Positions 9,370 through 17,331 of a stretch of 64,000 bases of DNA are shown here, one piece after another. How positions within the stretch are numbered: position 1 is the stretch's first letter; each line of letters starts with the position of its first letter. The notes below the pieces were generated by a model. It did no database searches. It had not been told where the DNA came from and worked only from the letters and a program-made list of their open reading frames with translations. The DNA comes from an uncultured Cellulophaga sp. Lineage in GTDB: Bacteria; Bacteroidota; Bacteroidia; Flavobacteriales; Flavobacteriaceae. The position numbers and the translations under genes were made by a program. Where the stretch lies: assembly GCA_947496695.1 (NCBI GenBank), contig CANMEI010000004.1, positions 186,001 through 250,000 on the forward strand, read 5' to 3'.

Positions 9370-10542
9370 TTATATCTTTCTTCTCTCTCGTTCTTGCTTT
9401 AATAAATTAAGCTCTCTACTTGTTTGCCCTGCTACTGAAGTATTTTCTTCTGCCCTACGTATTAAATAAGGCATAACGTCTCTAACTGGACCGAATGGCA
9501 AGTATTTTGCCACATTATAACCTTCAGCCGCTAAATTAAAAGAAATATGATCACTCATACCATATAATTGTCCAAACCATATATTAGGATTATTTGCTTC
9601 TAATCCTTTTTCCTTCATAAGTTCTATTAACTTATAACAACTTTGTTCATTATGTGTTCCTGCGAATATGGCTACGTCATTTAAATTATCAACCATAAAA
9701 GCTACTACAGTATCAAAATTTACATCTGTCGCTTGTTTTGACCCGCAAATAGGAGAAGGATAACCTTTTTCCAAAGCTCTATTGTTTTCTTTTTCCATAT
9801 AAGCACCACGAACCACTTTCATACCCACTTTAAAACCATCATTTTTAGCTTTTTTTAATAGGTCTTTTAAATAATCTAAACGGTCCCAACGGTATAACTG
9901 CAGAGTATTATAAACAACAACTTTTTCTTTATTATACTTACGCATCATATCTTCTACCAAACTATCAGCTGCATCTTGCATCCAACTTTCCTCCCCATCA
10001 ATTAGTAATGCTACATCTAAATCATATGCTTTTTTACACGTCTTATCAAAACGTGCAACTACTCTACTCCATTCTTCTTTTTCAAGCTCTGTTAAATCTT
10101 TTCCTTCATTTACTTTTTGAAATAAAGCAAACCTTCCATATCCAGTAGGTTTAAAAACAGCAAATGGAATTGCTTCTTTCTCTTTAACAAAATCTAACAC
10201 ATTTAAAATAGTCTCTAAGGCATTATCAAATGGATCTTCTTCATCTTTACCTTCAACAGAATAATCTAAAACAGAACTTACTCCTTTTGTAAACATTTTA
10301 TCTACCACAGGCATACAGTCTTTTTCACTGATACCTCCACAAAAATGATCAAACACCGTGGCCCTAATTAAACCTTCTACAGGTAAATGAGCTTTTATAG
10401 CAAAGTTTGTCATTGCCGTACCAATCCTTACTAAAGGTTCATTTGCGATCATTTTAAATAAAAAATAAGCGCGTTCTAGCTCTGCATCCTTTTTAAGTGC
10501 AAAAGCTGTTGCGGTATTCTCAAAAATCGAATTCATTTTCAA
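9370..10542 (-). CDS. Proline dehydrogenase (monofunctional)
   Basis: This FAD enzyme oxidises L-proline to pyrroline-5-carboxylate, the first step of proline catabolism. The 390 residues form a TIM-barrel PRODH domain, with KVVRGAYMEKENNRA (flavin and substrate contacts), FAGTHNEQS, WFGQLYGMSDHIS and the C-terminal LPFGPVRDVMPYLIRRAEEN signature, whose two arginines bind the proline carboxylate. It lacks the DNA-binding and P5C dehydrogenase parts of the long PutA proteins, as expected in Bacteroidetes, so a separate P5C dehydrogenase should exist elsewhere. It is divergent from aroB. Confidence 0.95.
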   Translation of the reverse strand: MKMNSIFENTATAFALKKDAELERAYFLFKMIANEPLVRIGTAMTNFAIKAHLPVEGLIRATVFDHFCGGISEKDCMPVVDKMFTKGVSSVLDYSVEGKDEEDPFDNALETILNVLDFVKEKEAIPFAVFKPTGYGRFALFQKVNEGKDLTELEKEEWSRVVARFDKTCKKAYDLDVALLIDGEESWMQDAADSLVEDMMRKYNKEKVVVYNTLQLYRWDRLDYLKDLLKKAKNDGFKVGMKVVRGAYMEKENNRALEKGYPSPICGSKQATDVNFDTVVAFMVDNLNDVAIFAGTHNEQSCYKLIELMKEKGLEANNPNIWFGQLYGMSDHISFNLAAEGYNVAKYLPFGPVRDVMPYLIRRAEENTSVAGQTSRELNLLKQERERRKI

Positions 10543-10559
10543 TATAATTTATAAGGAAT

Positions 10560-10567
10560 CAAATATA
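10560..10567 (-). promoter_or_regulatory. -7 promoter element for proline dehydrogenase
   Basis: TATATTTG on the minus strand is a full match to TAnnTTTG, 17 bp upstream of the ATG at 10542, giving a very short leader. Confidence 0.5.
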
Positions 10568-10633
10568 AGTACAGAAAATGTATTCTTAGAACTAAAAATA
10601 GTCTTTATTTTGTATTAAATATTTTTTATAATA

Positions 10634-11695
10634 ATGGATTCAATTACATCAGCATCATACGCAGTACATTTTAATGAAACAGCATACAAAAAAGTTAATG
10701 AACATTTAACAAAAGCTAACTATTCTAAAGTTTTTATTTTAGTAGATGAAAATACACATACTTGTTGCTTAGCTCCATTTATGGCTACTATAGAAGGTGA
10801 ATATGATTTTGAAATAATTGAAATAGAATCAGGAGAAATAAACAAAAACATTGAAACTTGTACACAAGTTTGGGAGGTTTTATCTGAACTTGATGCCGAT
10901 CGTAAAAGTGTTATGATTAATATTGGAGGCGGTGTTATTACAGATTTAGGTGGATTTGTAGCTTCTACATTTAAAAGAGGAATCGATTTTATTAATGTTC
11001 CTACAACCTTACTTTCAATGGTTGACGCTTCCGTTGGAGGAAAAACTGGAGTAGATTTAGGTCCTTTAAAAAACCAAGTTGGCGTAATTAACCAACCTGT
11101 AATGGTTTTAATTGTACCCACTTTTTTAAATACTCTAGATGACAGACAAATGCGTAGTGGGTTTGCAGAGATGCTTAAGCATGGCCTCATACAAGATAAA
11201 AAATACTGGGATAATTTAAAGGTATTAAAAGACTTAACTAATGTTGATGAATTAATTCAACACTCTGTAAACATTAAAAACAAAGTAGTTCTACAAGACC
11301 CTACGGAACAAAATATAAGAAAAATATTAAATTACGGACACACTTTAGGTCATGCTGTAGAATCATATTTTTTAGAGAGTGAGGAACATGAACTTCTTTT
11401 ACATGGTGAAGCCATTGCTGTAGGTATGATTTTAGAAGGCTATATATCATATAAATTAACCGAATTACCTAAAAAAGTATTAGAAGATATAAAATCAACT
11501 TTTCTTAACATTTACCCTAAAGTTGAATTTTCAGAAAAAGACATTGAAAATATTTTAAAACTTTTGAAGTTTGACAAGAAAAATTCTCATGGAAATGTAA
11601 ATTTTGTTTTACTTAAAAATATTGGCGAGCCCGTTATTGATGTAAAAGTTGTTAATGAATTACTTACCGAAGCTTTTTCTTACTACAAAGAATAA
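10634..11695 (+). CDS. aroB: 3-dehydroquinate synthase
   Basis: AroB cyclises DAHP to 3-dehydroquinate in the shikimate pathway. The 353 residues show the NAD-binding GGGVITDLGGFVAST block, PTTLLSMVDASVGGKTGVD (substrate lysine), GFAEMLKHGLI with a zinc-site glutamate, and the zinc histidines in NYGHTLGHAVE and LHGEAIAVGM. Length and motif order are normal. It stands alone on the plus strand, divergent from proline dehydrogenase with a 91-bp gap, without other aro genes nearby. Confidence 0.97.
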   Translation: MDSITSASYAVHFNETAYKKVNEHLTKANYSKVFILVDENTHTCCLAPFMATIEGEYDFEIIEIESGEINKNIETCTQVWEVLSELDADRKSVMINIGGGVITDLGGFVASTFKRGIDFINVPTTLLSMVDASVGGKTGVDLGPLKNQVGVINQPVMVLIVPTFLNTLDDRQMRSGFAEMLKHGLIQDKKYWDNLKVLKDLTNVDELIQHSVNIKNKVVLQDPTEQNIRKILNYGHTLGHAVESYFLESEEHELLLHGEAIAVGMILEGYISYKLTELPKKVLEDIKSTFLNIYPKVEFSEKDIENILKLLKFDKKNSHGNVNFVLLKNIGEPVIDVKVVNELLTEAFSYYKE

Positions 11696-11792
11696 GAGCT
11701 TCATATACTAAAAAACCCAATTACACAACTCTAAAAAACTTTATACTAAAAAATGATATAGTTTAGATATGAATTTAAAAACCATCTAAATT

Positions 11793-12116
11793 ATGTTACG
11801 TAAACTAGTAAATTACAATAAGTTAAGTCACAAAGTAGCTGCATTATTAATTGAAACATACCCTCATGGCTATGGAGATTCTGACATTATTTCATTTAAA
11901 AATATGCATGGAGAAACAGTAGAAGCTGTTGAGATTAAAACAGAACAAATTACTTATTTAGTAAAAATCAGTAAAAGTCTTTCAAATTTTATTGCCAATT
12001 TTGATGATACTATTGAAAAAGAGCTTGAAGCTAAACCCAGTGAAACTTTAAATGAACTAAAACATGTAAATAACCTAGAATTAGCAACTAATTCTTATGA
12101 ATCTGATTTAGATTAA
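11793..12116 (+). CDS. Small conserved-looking protein of unknown function
   Basis: The 107 residues have no signal peptide or transmembrane segment. The N-terminal part (LSHKVAALLIETYPHGYGDSDI, split over two helices) looks like a compact alpha/beta fold, and the C-terminal 35 residues are acidic and probably helical or disordered. I have an impression of similar short proteins in other Flavobacteriaceae, but no named family. Its stop codon overlaps by 4 bp the stop of the convergent DinB-like gene, with no terminator between them, so the two messages overlap at their ends. Confidence 0.75.
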   Translation: MLRKLVNYNKLSHKVAALLIETYPHGYGDSDIISFKNMHGETVEAVEIKTEQITYLVKISKSLSNFIANFDDTIEKELEAKPSETLNELKHVNNLELATNSYESDLD

Positions 12117-12628
12117 AAATATCTTTCATCTAATACATTTACATGGTGCTTTAAGTGCCCAGAAATTATAAAGCCCGCAGCTGCCACACTCATACGAGAG
12201 TTACTTGCAACCCCCCATTTTTGCAAGACTTGTTCATCAAAAGATCTAAATAAATTTATAGAAGAATTCCTAACCGCTATAAAATCATTTAAGATACTTT
12301 CTTTACTTCTTTTTTCTGCATTTGAATCACTCACATAGATATCTTGATCAAAGCCTGGAAAATGCGATTTATCTCCTCGAGAAAAACACAAAGCTCTGTA
12401 TTGAAAAACTCGTTCTGTATCTATAACATGAAGTAACACTTGTGCAACTGACCATTTTTCAGTTTCATAAGCATAATTCCATTTACTAGTTGGTATTTTT
12501 TTTATATGATCTATAAAAAAAGTTAACCCACCATATAAAGCTTCAACTAATTCAACATTATCTAATTTATCAATATAAGTTTGATAAAATGGATTGTAAT
12601 CTTCTGCTTTTAGTTCTGATGATCTCAT
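12113..12628 (-). CDS. DinB-family (four-helix bundle) protein
   Basis: The 171 residues match the DinB/YfiT-like four-helix bundle that binds a divalent metal through three histidines. The likely ligands are His in LLHVIDTERVFQYRAL (helix 2) and the pair in GHLKHHVNVLDERY at the C-terminus. The family includes thiol transferases (bacillithiol, mycothiol and relatives) and stress proteins; the substrate here is unknown. It is convergent with the 107-residue gene and lies downstream of the Lrp gene, from which it is separated by a strong hairpin. Confidence 0.85.
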   Translation of the reverse strand: MRSSELKAEDYNPFYQTYIDKLDNVELVEALYGGLTFFIDHIKKIPTSKWNYAYETEKWSVAQVLLHVIDTERVFQYRALCFSRGDKSHFPGFDQDIYVSDSNAEKRSKESILNDFIAVRNSSINLFRSFDEQVLQKWGVASNSRMSVAAAGFIISGHLKHHVNVLDERYF

Positions 12629-12650
12629 AATGTTACATTTAATACAAAAT

Positions 12651-12690
12651 AAAAAATCCTAAACATCATATATAATGCTTAGGATTTTTT
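12651..12690 (-). terminator. Strong terminator downstream of the Lrp/AsnC gene
   Basis: Sixteen-bp arms (AAAAAATCCTAAACAT and its complement) contain a single mismatch and an 8-base loop. It lies 19 bp after the regulator's stop and 23 bp upstream of the DinB-like gene, so the DinB gene must use its own promoter or read-through. Confidence 0.9.
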
Positions 12691-12708
12691 ATTATAATCA
12701 GTTTAATT

Positions 12709-13188
12709 TTACAATTCATTAAAAATTGTATGCATTAAACGTTTTTTATCATTTATGCTTTCTTCTAAAGAAATCATAGTTTCTGTTCTACTTATACCAT
12801 CTATATCATCAATTTTGAAAATGATATTTTTTGCATGATTAGTATCTTTTGCTCTAATCTTACAGAAAATATTAAATTTACCTGTAGTTATATGAGCTAC
12901 TGTTACATTTGGTATTTGATTTAAACGCTCTAAAACAAATTTTGTTTGATGTGTTTTCTCTAAGAAAATACCAACATATGCTATAAAAGCATAACCTAGC
13001 TTCACATAATCTAATGTTAAAGAAGAACCTTTAATAATACCTGCTTCTTCCATTTTCTTTACACGAACATGAACTGTACCTGCTGAAATTAAAAGTTTTT
13101 TAGCAATATCTGTAAAAGGTGTTCTGGTGTTGTCAATCAACATATCCAGTATTTGGTGATCTATTTCGTCTAACTTTACTTTTCCCAT
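12709..13188 (-). CDS. Lrp/AsnC family transcriptional regulator
   Basis: The 159 residues have an N-terminal helix-turn-helix (about residues 8-55: IDHQILDMLIDNTRTPFTDI, then AGTVHVRVKKMEEAGII) and a C-terminal RAM ligand-binding domain (about 70-150) with the GKFNIFCKIR strand. Lrp/AsnC proteins form dimers to octamers and respond to amino acids. The target and ligand are not evident; proline dehydrogenase and alanine dehydrogenase are within 6 kb and are the kinds of genes Lrp proteins control elsewhere, but that is only an inference. Confidence 0.93.
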   Translation of the reverse strand: MGKVKLDEIDHQILDMLIDNTRTPFTDIAKKLLISAGTVHVRVKKMEEAGIIKGSSLTLDYVKLGYAFIAYVGIFLEKTHQTKFVLERLNQIPNVTVAHITTGKFNIFCKIRAKDTNHAKNIIFKIDDIDGISRTETMISLEESINDKKRLMHTIFNEL

Positions 13189-13207
13189 ATTGACAATATT
13201 ATTTACG

Positions 13208-13215
13208 CAAAAGTA
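13208..13215 (-). promoter_or_regulatory. -7 promoter element for the Lrp/AsnC gene
   Basis: TACTTTTG on the minus strand fits TAnnTTTG, 19 bp upstream of the ATG at 13188. Confidence 0.5.
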
Positions 13216-13302
13216 ACTAATAAAGAAATTAAATTCAATAAAAGATGTATAATTTTAACAAAAACGTAATCTTTGAGTATAAATTAAAAAAAATATTCAT
13301 TT

Positions 13303-14415
13303 TTAAGAAATTACATCAATCAACTTTTTATTTGATTTTAATTCTTCTAAATCACTACTATTCAAACAATTATAAGTGATATGACCGTAAAATCCGCTGT
13401 TTTTTTCAAGAATTTCTACCGTAGGAACAAATGCTAATTCTCCTTCAACGAGTGTTTCTTTGTACAAAACACCTAATTTAGAATCTTTTGCTAATGATTT
13501 GTTAATAATTTCTGCATCATTAATAAGAATGTCATAAAAAAGTTTCCCATTTTCTGGTATCTCAAAATACTCTTTCTGAGCGTAGTCATTAATACTTTGT
13601 AATGAAATTACATTTACAGCTCTTAAAATTGCACAAAAAATTAAAGCTCTTGTTTTTTCACGTTGATAATCATCAGGAAAGTGCCCTGATTCAAACAATA
13701 TTGTTGGCTTATTCAACATTTGAAATGTATCTCCCACACAATTTGCATTAAAACCATCATCATAACGCCCTATTTGACCCGGAATATATTGTTGTAACTC
13801 TTTATTCATAGCTACTATTAACTGCATGCTCTGTCCTCTTGTTGGTGAAATTGTTCTTTTTTCATCATGAGCTGGTGCCAAAAATGATACCGTAGCTGGT
13901 TTAGAAGTAGCTCCAACATTAAATATAGTACGTTGATCATGCAGGTTAAAGCAATAATCGGGTTTAAATTGCTCATAAACACTTCTAAGCACTTTACTTT
14001 CTGGTTGTGTTCTTTTTTGAGCATCTCTATTTAAATCAACCTCATTAGCATTTATTCGTGTATAAGCTTCTGCACCATCTGGGTTTAATATTGGTATAAT
14101 TTTAATGGTGCAATTTTTCAAAATAGAATTTGCTAAATCTGAATCTTCTGAAATAAAACTAAGAAAATCTAAAACAGCTTTTGTTGTTGTAGATTCATTA
14201 CCATGCATTTGAGACCACATTAATATTTTATGGTTCCCCAAACCAAATGTTACATCTTTAATAGTTTTACCTAAAACAGATTCTCCTATATTTTCTACTA
14301 CAAATTTACTGCTCTTCAAGTTATTTAGAAATGGAAATACAGCTGCATTTGTAACATACCTTCCTTGCACTTCAGTAACCTTAATTTCTTTTTGTAAATC
14401 TAAAAAACGAATCAT
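13303..14415 (-). CDS. M14-family zinc carboxypeptidase
   Basis: The 370 residues contain the M14 metal-binding motif HxxE in SQMHGNESTTTKA and the third ligand in FNLHDQRT. Substrate-binding Arg/Asn are in DLNRDAQKR, and the catalytic Glu is probably in TILFESGHFPDD. No signal peptide is seen, so it is probably cytoplasmic. Similar M14 enzymes cleave C-terminal residues from peptides or amide-bonded ligands, including succinylglutamate-type substrates; specificity is not readable. It is divergent from an XRE-type regulator, and palindromic operator-like sequences overlap its promoter, suggesting direct control by that neighbour. Confidence 0.9.
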   Translation of the reverse strand: MIRFLDLQKEIKVTEVQGRYVTNAAVFPFLNNLKSSKFVVENIGESVLGKTIKDVTFGLGNHKILMWSQMHGNESTTTKAVLDFLSFISEDSDLANSILKNCTIKIIPILNPDGAEAYTRINANEVDLNRDAQKRTQPESKVLRSVYEQFKPDYCFNLHDQRTIFNVGATSKPATVSFLAPAHDEKRTISPTRGQSMQLIVAMNKELQQYIPGQIGRYDDGFNANCVGDTFQMLNKPTILFESGHFPDDYQREKTRALIFCAILRAVNVISLQSINDYAQKEYFEIPENGKLFYDILINDAEIINKSLAKDSKLGVLYKETLVEGELAFVPTVEILEKNSGFYGHITYNCLNSSDLEELKSNKKLIDVIS

Positions 14416-14444
14416 AAAGCAATAATTTCATAAGAATTAAAGTG

Positions 14445-14452
14445 CAAATATA
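14445..14452 (-). promoter_or_regulatory. -7 promoter element for the M14 peptidase
   Basis: TATATTTG on the minus strand is a full match, 29 bp upstream of the ATG at 14415. The ACAATTGT palindrome at 14468-14475 covers the expected -33 region. Confidence 0.5.
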
Positions 14453-14460
14453 CATTCAAA

Positions 14461-14542
14461 CACAATTACAATTGTAACATTTTATGATTACAATTGTTAC
14501 AATTGTGATATTTAATTTAATTTTTATAATTTCACAACTGTG
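14461..14542. promoter_or_regulatory. Cluster of ACAATTGT palindromes (probable operators)
   Basis: Three perfect ACAATTGT palindromes occur at 14468-14475, 14490-14497 and 14499-14506, with a degenerate copy (ACAATTAC) at 14462-14469 and a related CACAACTGTG at 14533-14542. The first extends to GTTACAATTGTAA on both strands with one end change. The spacings of 22 and 9 bp suggest dimer binding on nearby faces of the helix. The cluster fills the 317-bp gap between the M14 peptidase and the XRE regulator. The remaining gap (about 14545-14685) is AT-rich with no gene. Confidence 0.6.
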
Positions 14543-14688
14543 TATTAAATATAATATTAAAGTTATTGATCAAATAGATACATTTAAAGTATAATAAATC
14601 AGATAAAATAAGCTAAACATATATTTATATTCAAATAATTATTTTATAAGCTTAAAACTAAGCTTAATTAATCGCAATATTTATTGTT

Positions 14689-14696
14689 TACATTTG
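14689..14696 (+). promoter_or_regulatory. -7 promoter element for the XRE regulator
   Basis: TACATTTG fits TAnnTTTG, 36 bp upstream of the preferred ATG at 14733. It coincides with a TTG that would otherwise extend the reading frame to 14694, arguing against that start. Confidence 0.5.
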
Positions 14697-14732
14697 AAAA
14701 CAATAAATATTACAAAAGTAAACATGTATTTT

Positions 14733-15134
14733 ATGATTAATCCGGAAGAATTTATAACTCGAATCGAAAAAATTTTAGATTTTTACAATTTATCAGCTAC
14801 CAGTTTTGCTGATAAAATATCAGTACAACGCTCTAGTATTTCTCACCTACTTTCTGGCAGAAATAAACCAAGTCTAGAGTTTGTTTTAAAAGTAGAAGAT
14901 GCTTTTCCTGAAATTGAACTTGATTGGCTACTGCATGGTAAAGGTAGTTTCCCTGCTTCTAAAGAGAAAAAAACTAAAATAACGCCCCTTTCTCCTGTCG
15001 CTAGTATTACAACTCAAGTAAATAATACTCCTAAAATAGAAAAGAAAATTATTGAAAAACAAAACAGTAAGAAAGATATAAAAAAAGTTATTATATTTTA
15101 TAGTGATGGTAGTTTTGAAGCATATGACAATTAA
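14733..15134 (+). CDS. XRE-family helix-turn-helix regulator
   Basis: About 133 residues. The N-terminal 70 residues are a Cro/C1-type HTH: ILDFYNLSATSFADKISVQR, then SSISHLLSGRNKPSLEFVLK as recognition helix and following helix, closing with LDWLLHGKGSFP. A lysine-rich linker leads to a short conserved C-terminus (KKVIIFYSDGSFEAYD). The family is recurrent in Bacteroidetes and its members are mostly uncharacterised. I choose ATG 14733 because MINPEEF matches the usual N-terminus; ATG 14724 is also possible, and the TTG at 14694 lies inside the promoter. The operator-like cluster upstream suggests autoregulation. Confidence 0.88.
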   Translation: MINPEEFITRIEKILDFYNLSATSFADKISVQRSSISHLLSGRNKPSLEFVLKVEDAFPEIELDWLLHGKGSFPASKEKKTKITPLSPVASITTQVNNTPKIEKKIIEKQNSKKDIKKVIIFYSDGSFEAYDN

Positions 15135-15203
15135 TTACAAATTGATGGTCATTACTACTTTCATATTAGTCATCACCCAACAATTTTTCTTTATTTTTGT
15201 CTT

Positions 15204-15566
15204 ATGAAAAATAGCTTTTATTTATTCCTAATTTTACTATTAAGCCTAGTGTCATGCTATCAACCTGAAAGAAATTGTAAAGATTTTAAAACAGGGAAAT
15301 TCTCTTTTAAATATAAACTTAATGGAGAAACAAAAACAAGCACATTTATGCGCACTGAAAACTATAGTATTGAAAAATACGATACTAAAATTGACACTGC
15401 AAAAGTAAGATGGATTAACGATTGTGAATTTGTGTTAACACCTAGTGACAACAAAACTCCTATACATTATAAAATACTTTCAACAACATCAGATTCATAT
15501 ACTTTTGAGTACGGAGTTGTTGGTAAAGGTCATAAGTCTAAGGGTACTGCAACAAAAATTGATTAA
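15204..15566 (+). CDS. Small lipoprotein (family often mislabelled DNA topoisomerase IV)
   Basis: The 120 residues start with a lipoprotein signal MKNSFYLFLILLLSLVSC (Cys18). A compact beta-rich domain follows, with the conserved ERNCKDFKTGKFSF start, VRWINDCEFVL in the middle (two cysteines that may pair) and YTFEYGVVGKGHKSKGTATK at the end. From memory, this family carries the name DNA topoisomerase IV in many flavobacterial annotations, which the sequence does not support: it is an exported lipoprotein with no topoisomerase motif. Its function is unknown. It stands between the XRE regulator and the glycosyltransferase. Confidence 0.85.
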   Translation: MKNSFYLFLILLLSLVSCYQPERNCKDFKTGKFSFKYKLNGETKTSTFMRTENYSIEKYDTKIDTAKVRWINDCEFVLTPSDNKTPIHYKILSTTSDSYTFEYGVVGKGHKSKGTATKID

Positions 15567-15604
15567 CGCCATAAAAAGGCTTACTACTGTTTAATAGCTC
15601 ATTT

Positions 15605-17275
15605 ATGTTCAAAAAAATTGAATTTAAGGATTCCTACTTCATTCTGTTTTATACTGTTTTAAATATTTTACAGGCTTATTTTACTGAATTGACTAGTGAT
15701 GAAGCGTATTATTGGTTTTATTCTTTAAAATTAGATTGGGGCTACTATGATCACCCTCCAATGGTTGCTATTTTAACTTATTTAGGAGGTATTTTTTCTG
15801 ATACAGAATTAGGGGTTCGTTTATTTCATATTATCACAATGTCTTTAGGTTTATATTTTCTTTTAAAACTAATACCTGAAAAAGAAAAAATATACGCAGC
15901 ACTTATTATTCTTGCGCTTCCCTTATTAAATTATATTTCAATAATTATATTTCCTGATACTGCTCTTGTGGCTTCCACTGTTGGAATACTATACGCGTAT
16001 AAAAACTTTTTGAATAAAAATGATTTAAAATCTGCCATACTATTAGGTTGTTTTTCCGCATTAGCTTTATACTGCAAATACCACGCTATCCTTTTTATAT
16101 TTTTTATAATTATATCAAATATTAAATTACTGAAAAACAAATATTTACACATCTCTATATTAACAACTGCTTTATTATTTTTGCCTCATTTAATTTGGCA
16201 ATACAATCATAATTTTGCCACATTTAAATACCACTTAATTGGCCGGTCTACCGGTTTTAAAACAAAGTATTTTACTGAATACTTAGGCACACAAATAGGT
16301 GTAATTGGCTTAGGCTTATTTTTTATTCCTTTCATATTTAACCCTAAAGATTATTTTGAAAAAAGCCTTAAATATGCCAGTATTGGTTCTTTATTATTTT
16401 TTGCATTTAGTAGCTTAAAAGGATATGTTCATTTACATTGGACATCTATAGCCTTAACCCCTATCATTATAATGGGAGCAAAATTTTACAGTAATAGAAA
16501 AAACAATAAATTATTCAATTCTTTAGTTTTTCCTTTTATCTTTTTTATTGTAATTGTTAGAATATACTTAATGACTAATGTTTTTGGCGTAAATAACCTT
16601 AATGTTGATTATTATCACAAACACCCTCTATGGGCTGAAGATATCAGTAAAATTGCAGAGGAATCAACAGTTGTATTTAATACTGGAAATAGCAGTCTTA
16701 GAGATGCTCCTATGTACACTTTTTACGCTAAAAAACCAGCTGTAGCGCTATTTCCTGGGGAAAATAAAAAATCACAATATCAAATATTAAAATATGAAGA
16801 CAGTATTCAGAATAAGAAAATCACATATTTAACCAGTAAAACTGATAAAAGCACAGAAGTAGTTTCCCGAATGGGTAAAAAGTTTAATTATCAAAAAATT
16901 GACAACTTTATAAGTTTTACAAACATTAAAATTATTTGTGACTATGAGACTACAAACAACACAAATGACACTTTATATATAAAAGCAAACATAATAAACC
17001 ATAGAAACACATCTCTTAATTTTACTAACGAACAATTGTATATTCAATTTAAAGATATTAATGATAATATTAAACAAAAGAATATACCATTAAAATCAAT
17101 TAATAAAATATCTGAAAAATCTAATAAAAACCTCTTTTTTAAAATTGAACCTAACTTCTTGCCTCCTGGTAATTACAGTTTTATTATTGGTTTCACATCA
17201 AGTATACCTCATTTAACATCAGTAAATAGTGACAGGAAAGAGCTTGTAATTAAACAAATAGAAACTTTAGAATAA
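15605..17275 (+). CDS. GT39/ArnT-like membrane glycosyltransferase
   Basis: The 556-residue integral membrane protein has about ten hydrophobic segments in the first 330 residues. The first extracytoplasmic loop has ELTSDEAYYWFYSLKLDWGY followed by YDHPPM, the acidic catalytic-loop pattern of GT-C fold enzymes that use polyprenyl-phosphate sugars (ArnT/PMT group). The last 125 residues (from about 430) are soluble, predicted beta-rich and periplasmic, with a closing LPPGNYSFIIGF strand. It likely glycosylates lipid A or an envelope glycan; the donor and acceptor are unknown. A bidirectional terminator follows 15 bp after the stop. Confidence 0.82.
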   Translation: MFKKIEFKDSYFILFYTVLNILQAYFTELTSDEAYYWFYSLKLDWGYYDHPPMVAILTYLGGIFSDTELGVRLFHIITMSLGLYFLLKLIPEKEKIYAALIILALPLLNYISIIIFPDTALVASTVGILYAYKNFLNKNDLKSAILLGCFSALALYCKYHAILFIFFIIISNIKLLKNKYLHISILTTALLFLPHLIWQYNHNFATFKYHLIGRSTGFKTKYFTEYLGTQIGVIGLGLFFIPFIFNPKDYFEKSLKYASIGSLLFFAFSSLKGYVHLHWTSIALTPIIIMGAKFYSNRKNNKLFNSLVFPFIFFIVIVRIYLMTNVFGVNNLNVDYYHKHPLWAEDISKIAEESTVVFNTGNSSLRDAPMYTFYAKKPAVALFPGENKKSQYQILKYEDSIQNKKITYLTSKTDKSTEVVSRMGKKFNYQKIDNFISFTNIKIICDYETTNNTNDTLYIKANIINHRNTSLNFTNEQLYIQFKDINDNIKQKNIPLKSINKISEKSNKNLFFKIEPNFLPPGNYSFIIGFTSSIPHLTSVNSDRKELVIKQIETLE

Positions 17276-17290
17276 TATATTAAAACAAAA

Positions 17291-17323
17291 AAAAGAGCAA
17301 CTATTCTAGTTGCTCTTTTTTTG
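17291..17323. terminator. Bidirectional terminator
   Basis: A 9-bp stem AGAGCAACT/AGTTGCTCT with a 5-base loop has A-run and T-run flanks. It serves the glycosyltransferase (plus) and the sterol desaturase family gene (minus). Confidence 0.93.
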
Positions 17324-17331
17324 TTTTATAA

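Noticed and set aside
12601..12700. CRISPR or direct-repeat array
   Set aside because: The repeated TCCTAA/TTAGGA words are the two arms of a terminator hairpin. I saw no regularly spaced direct repeats with spacers anywhere in the window.
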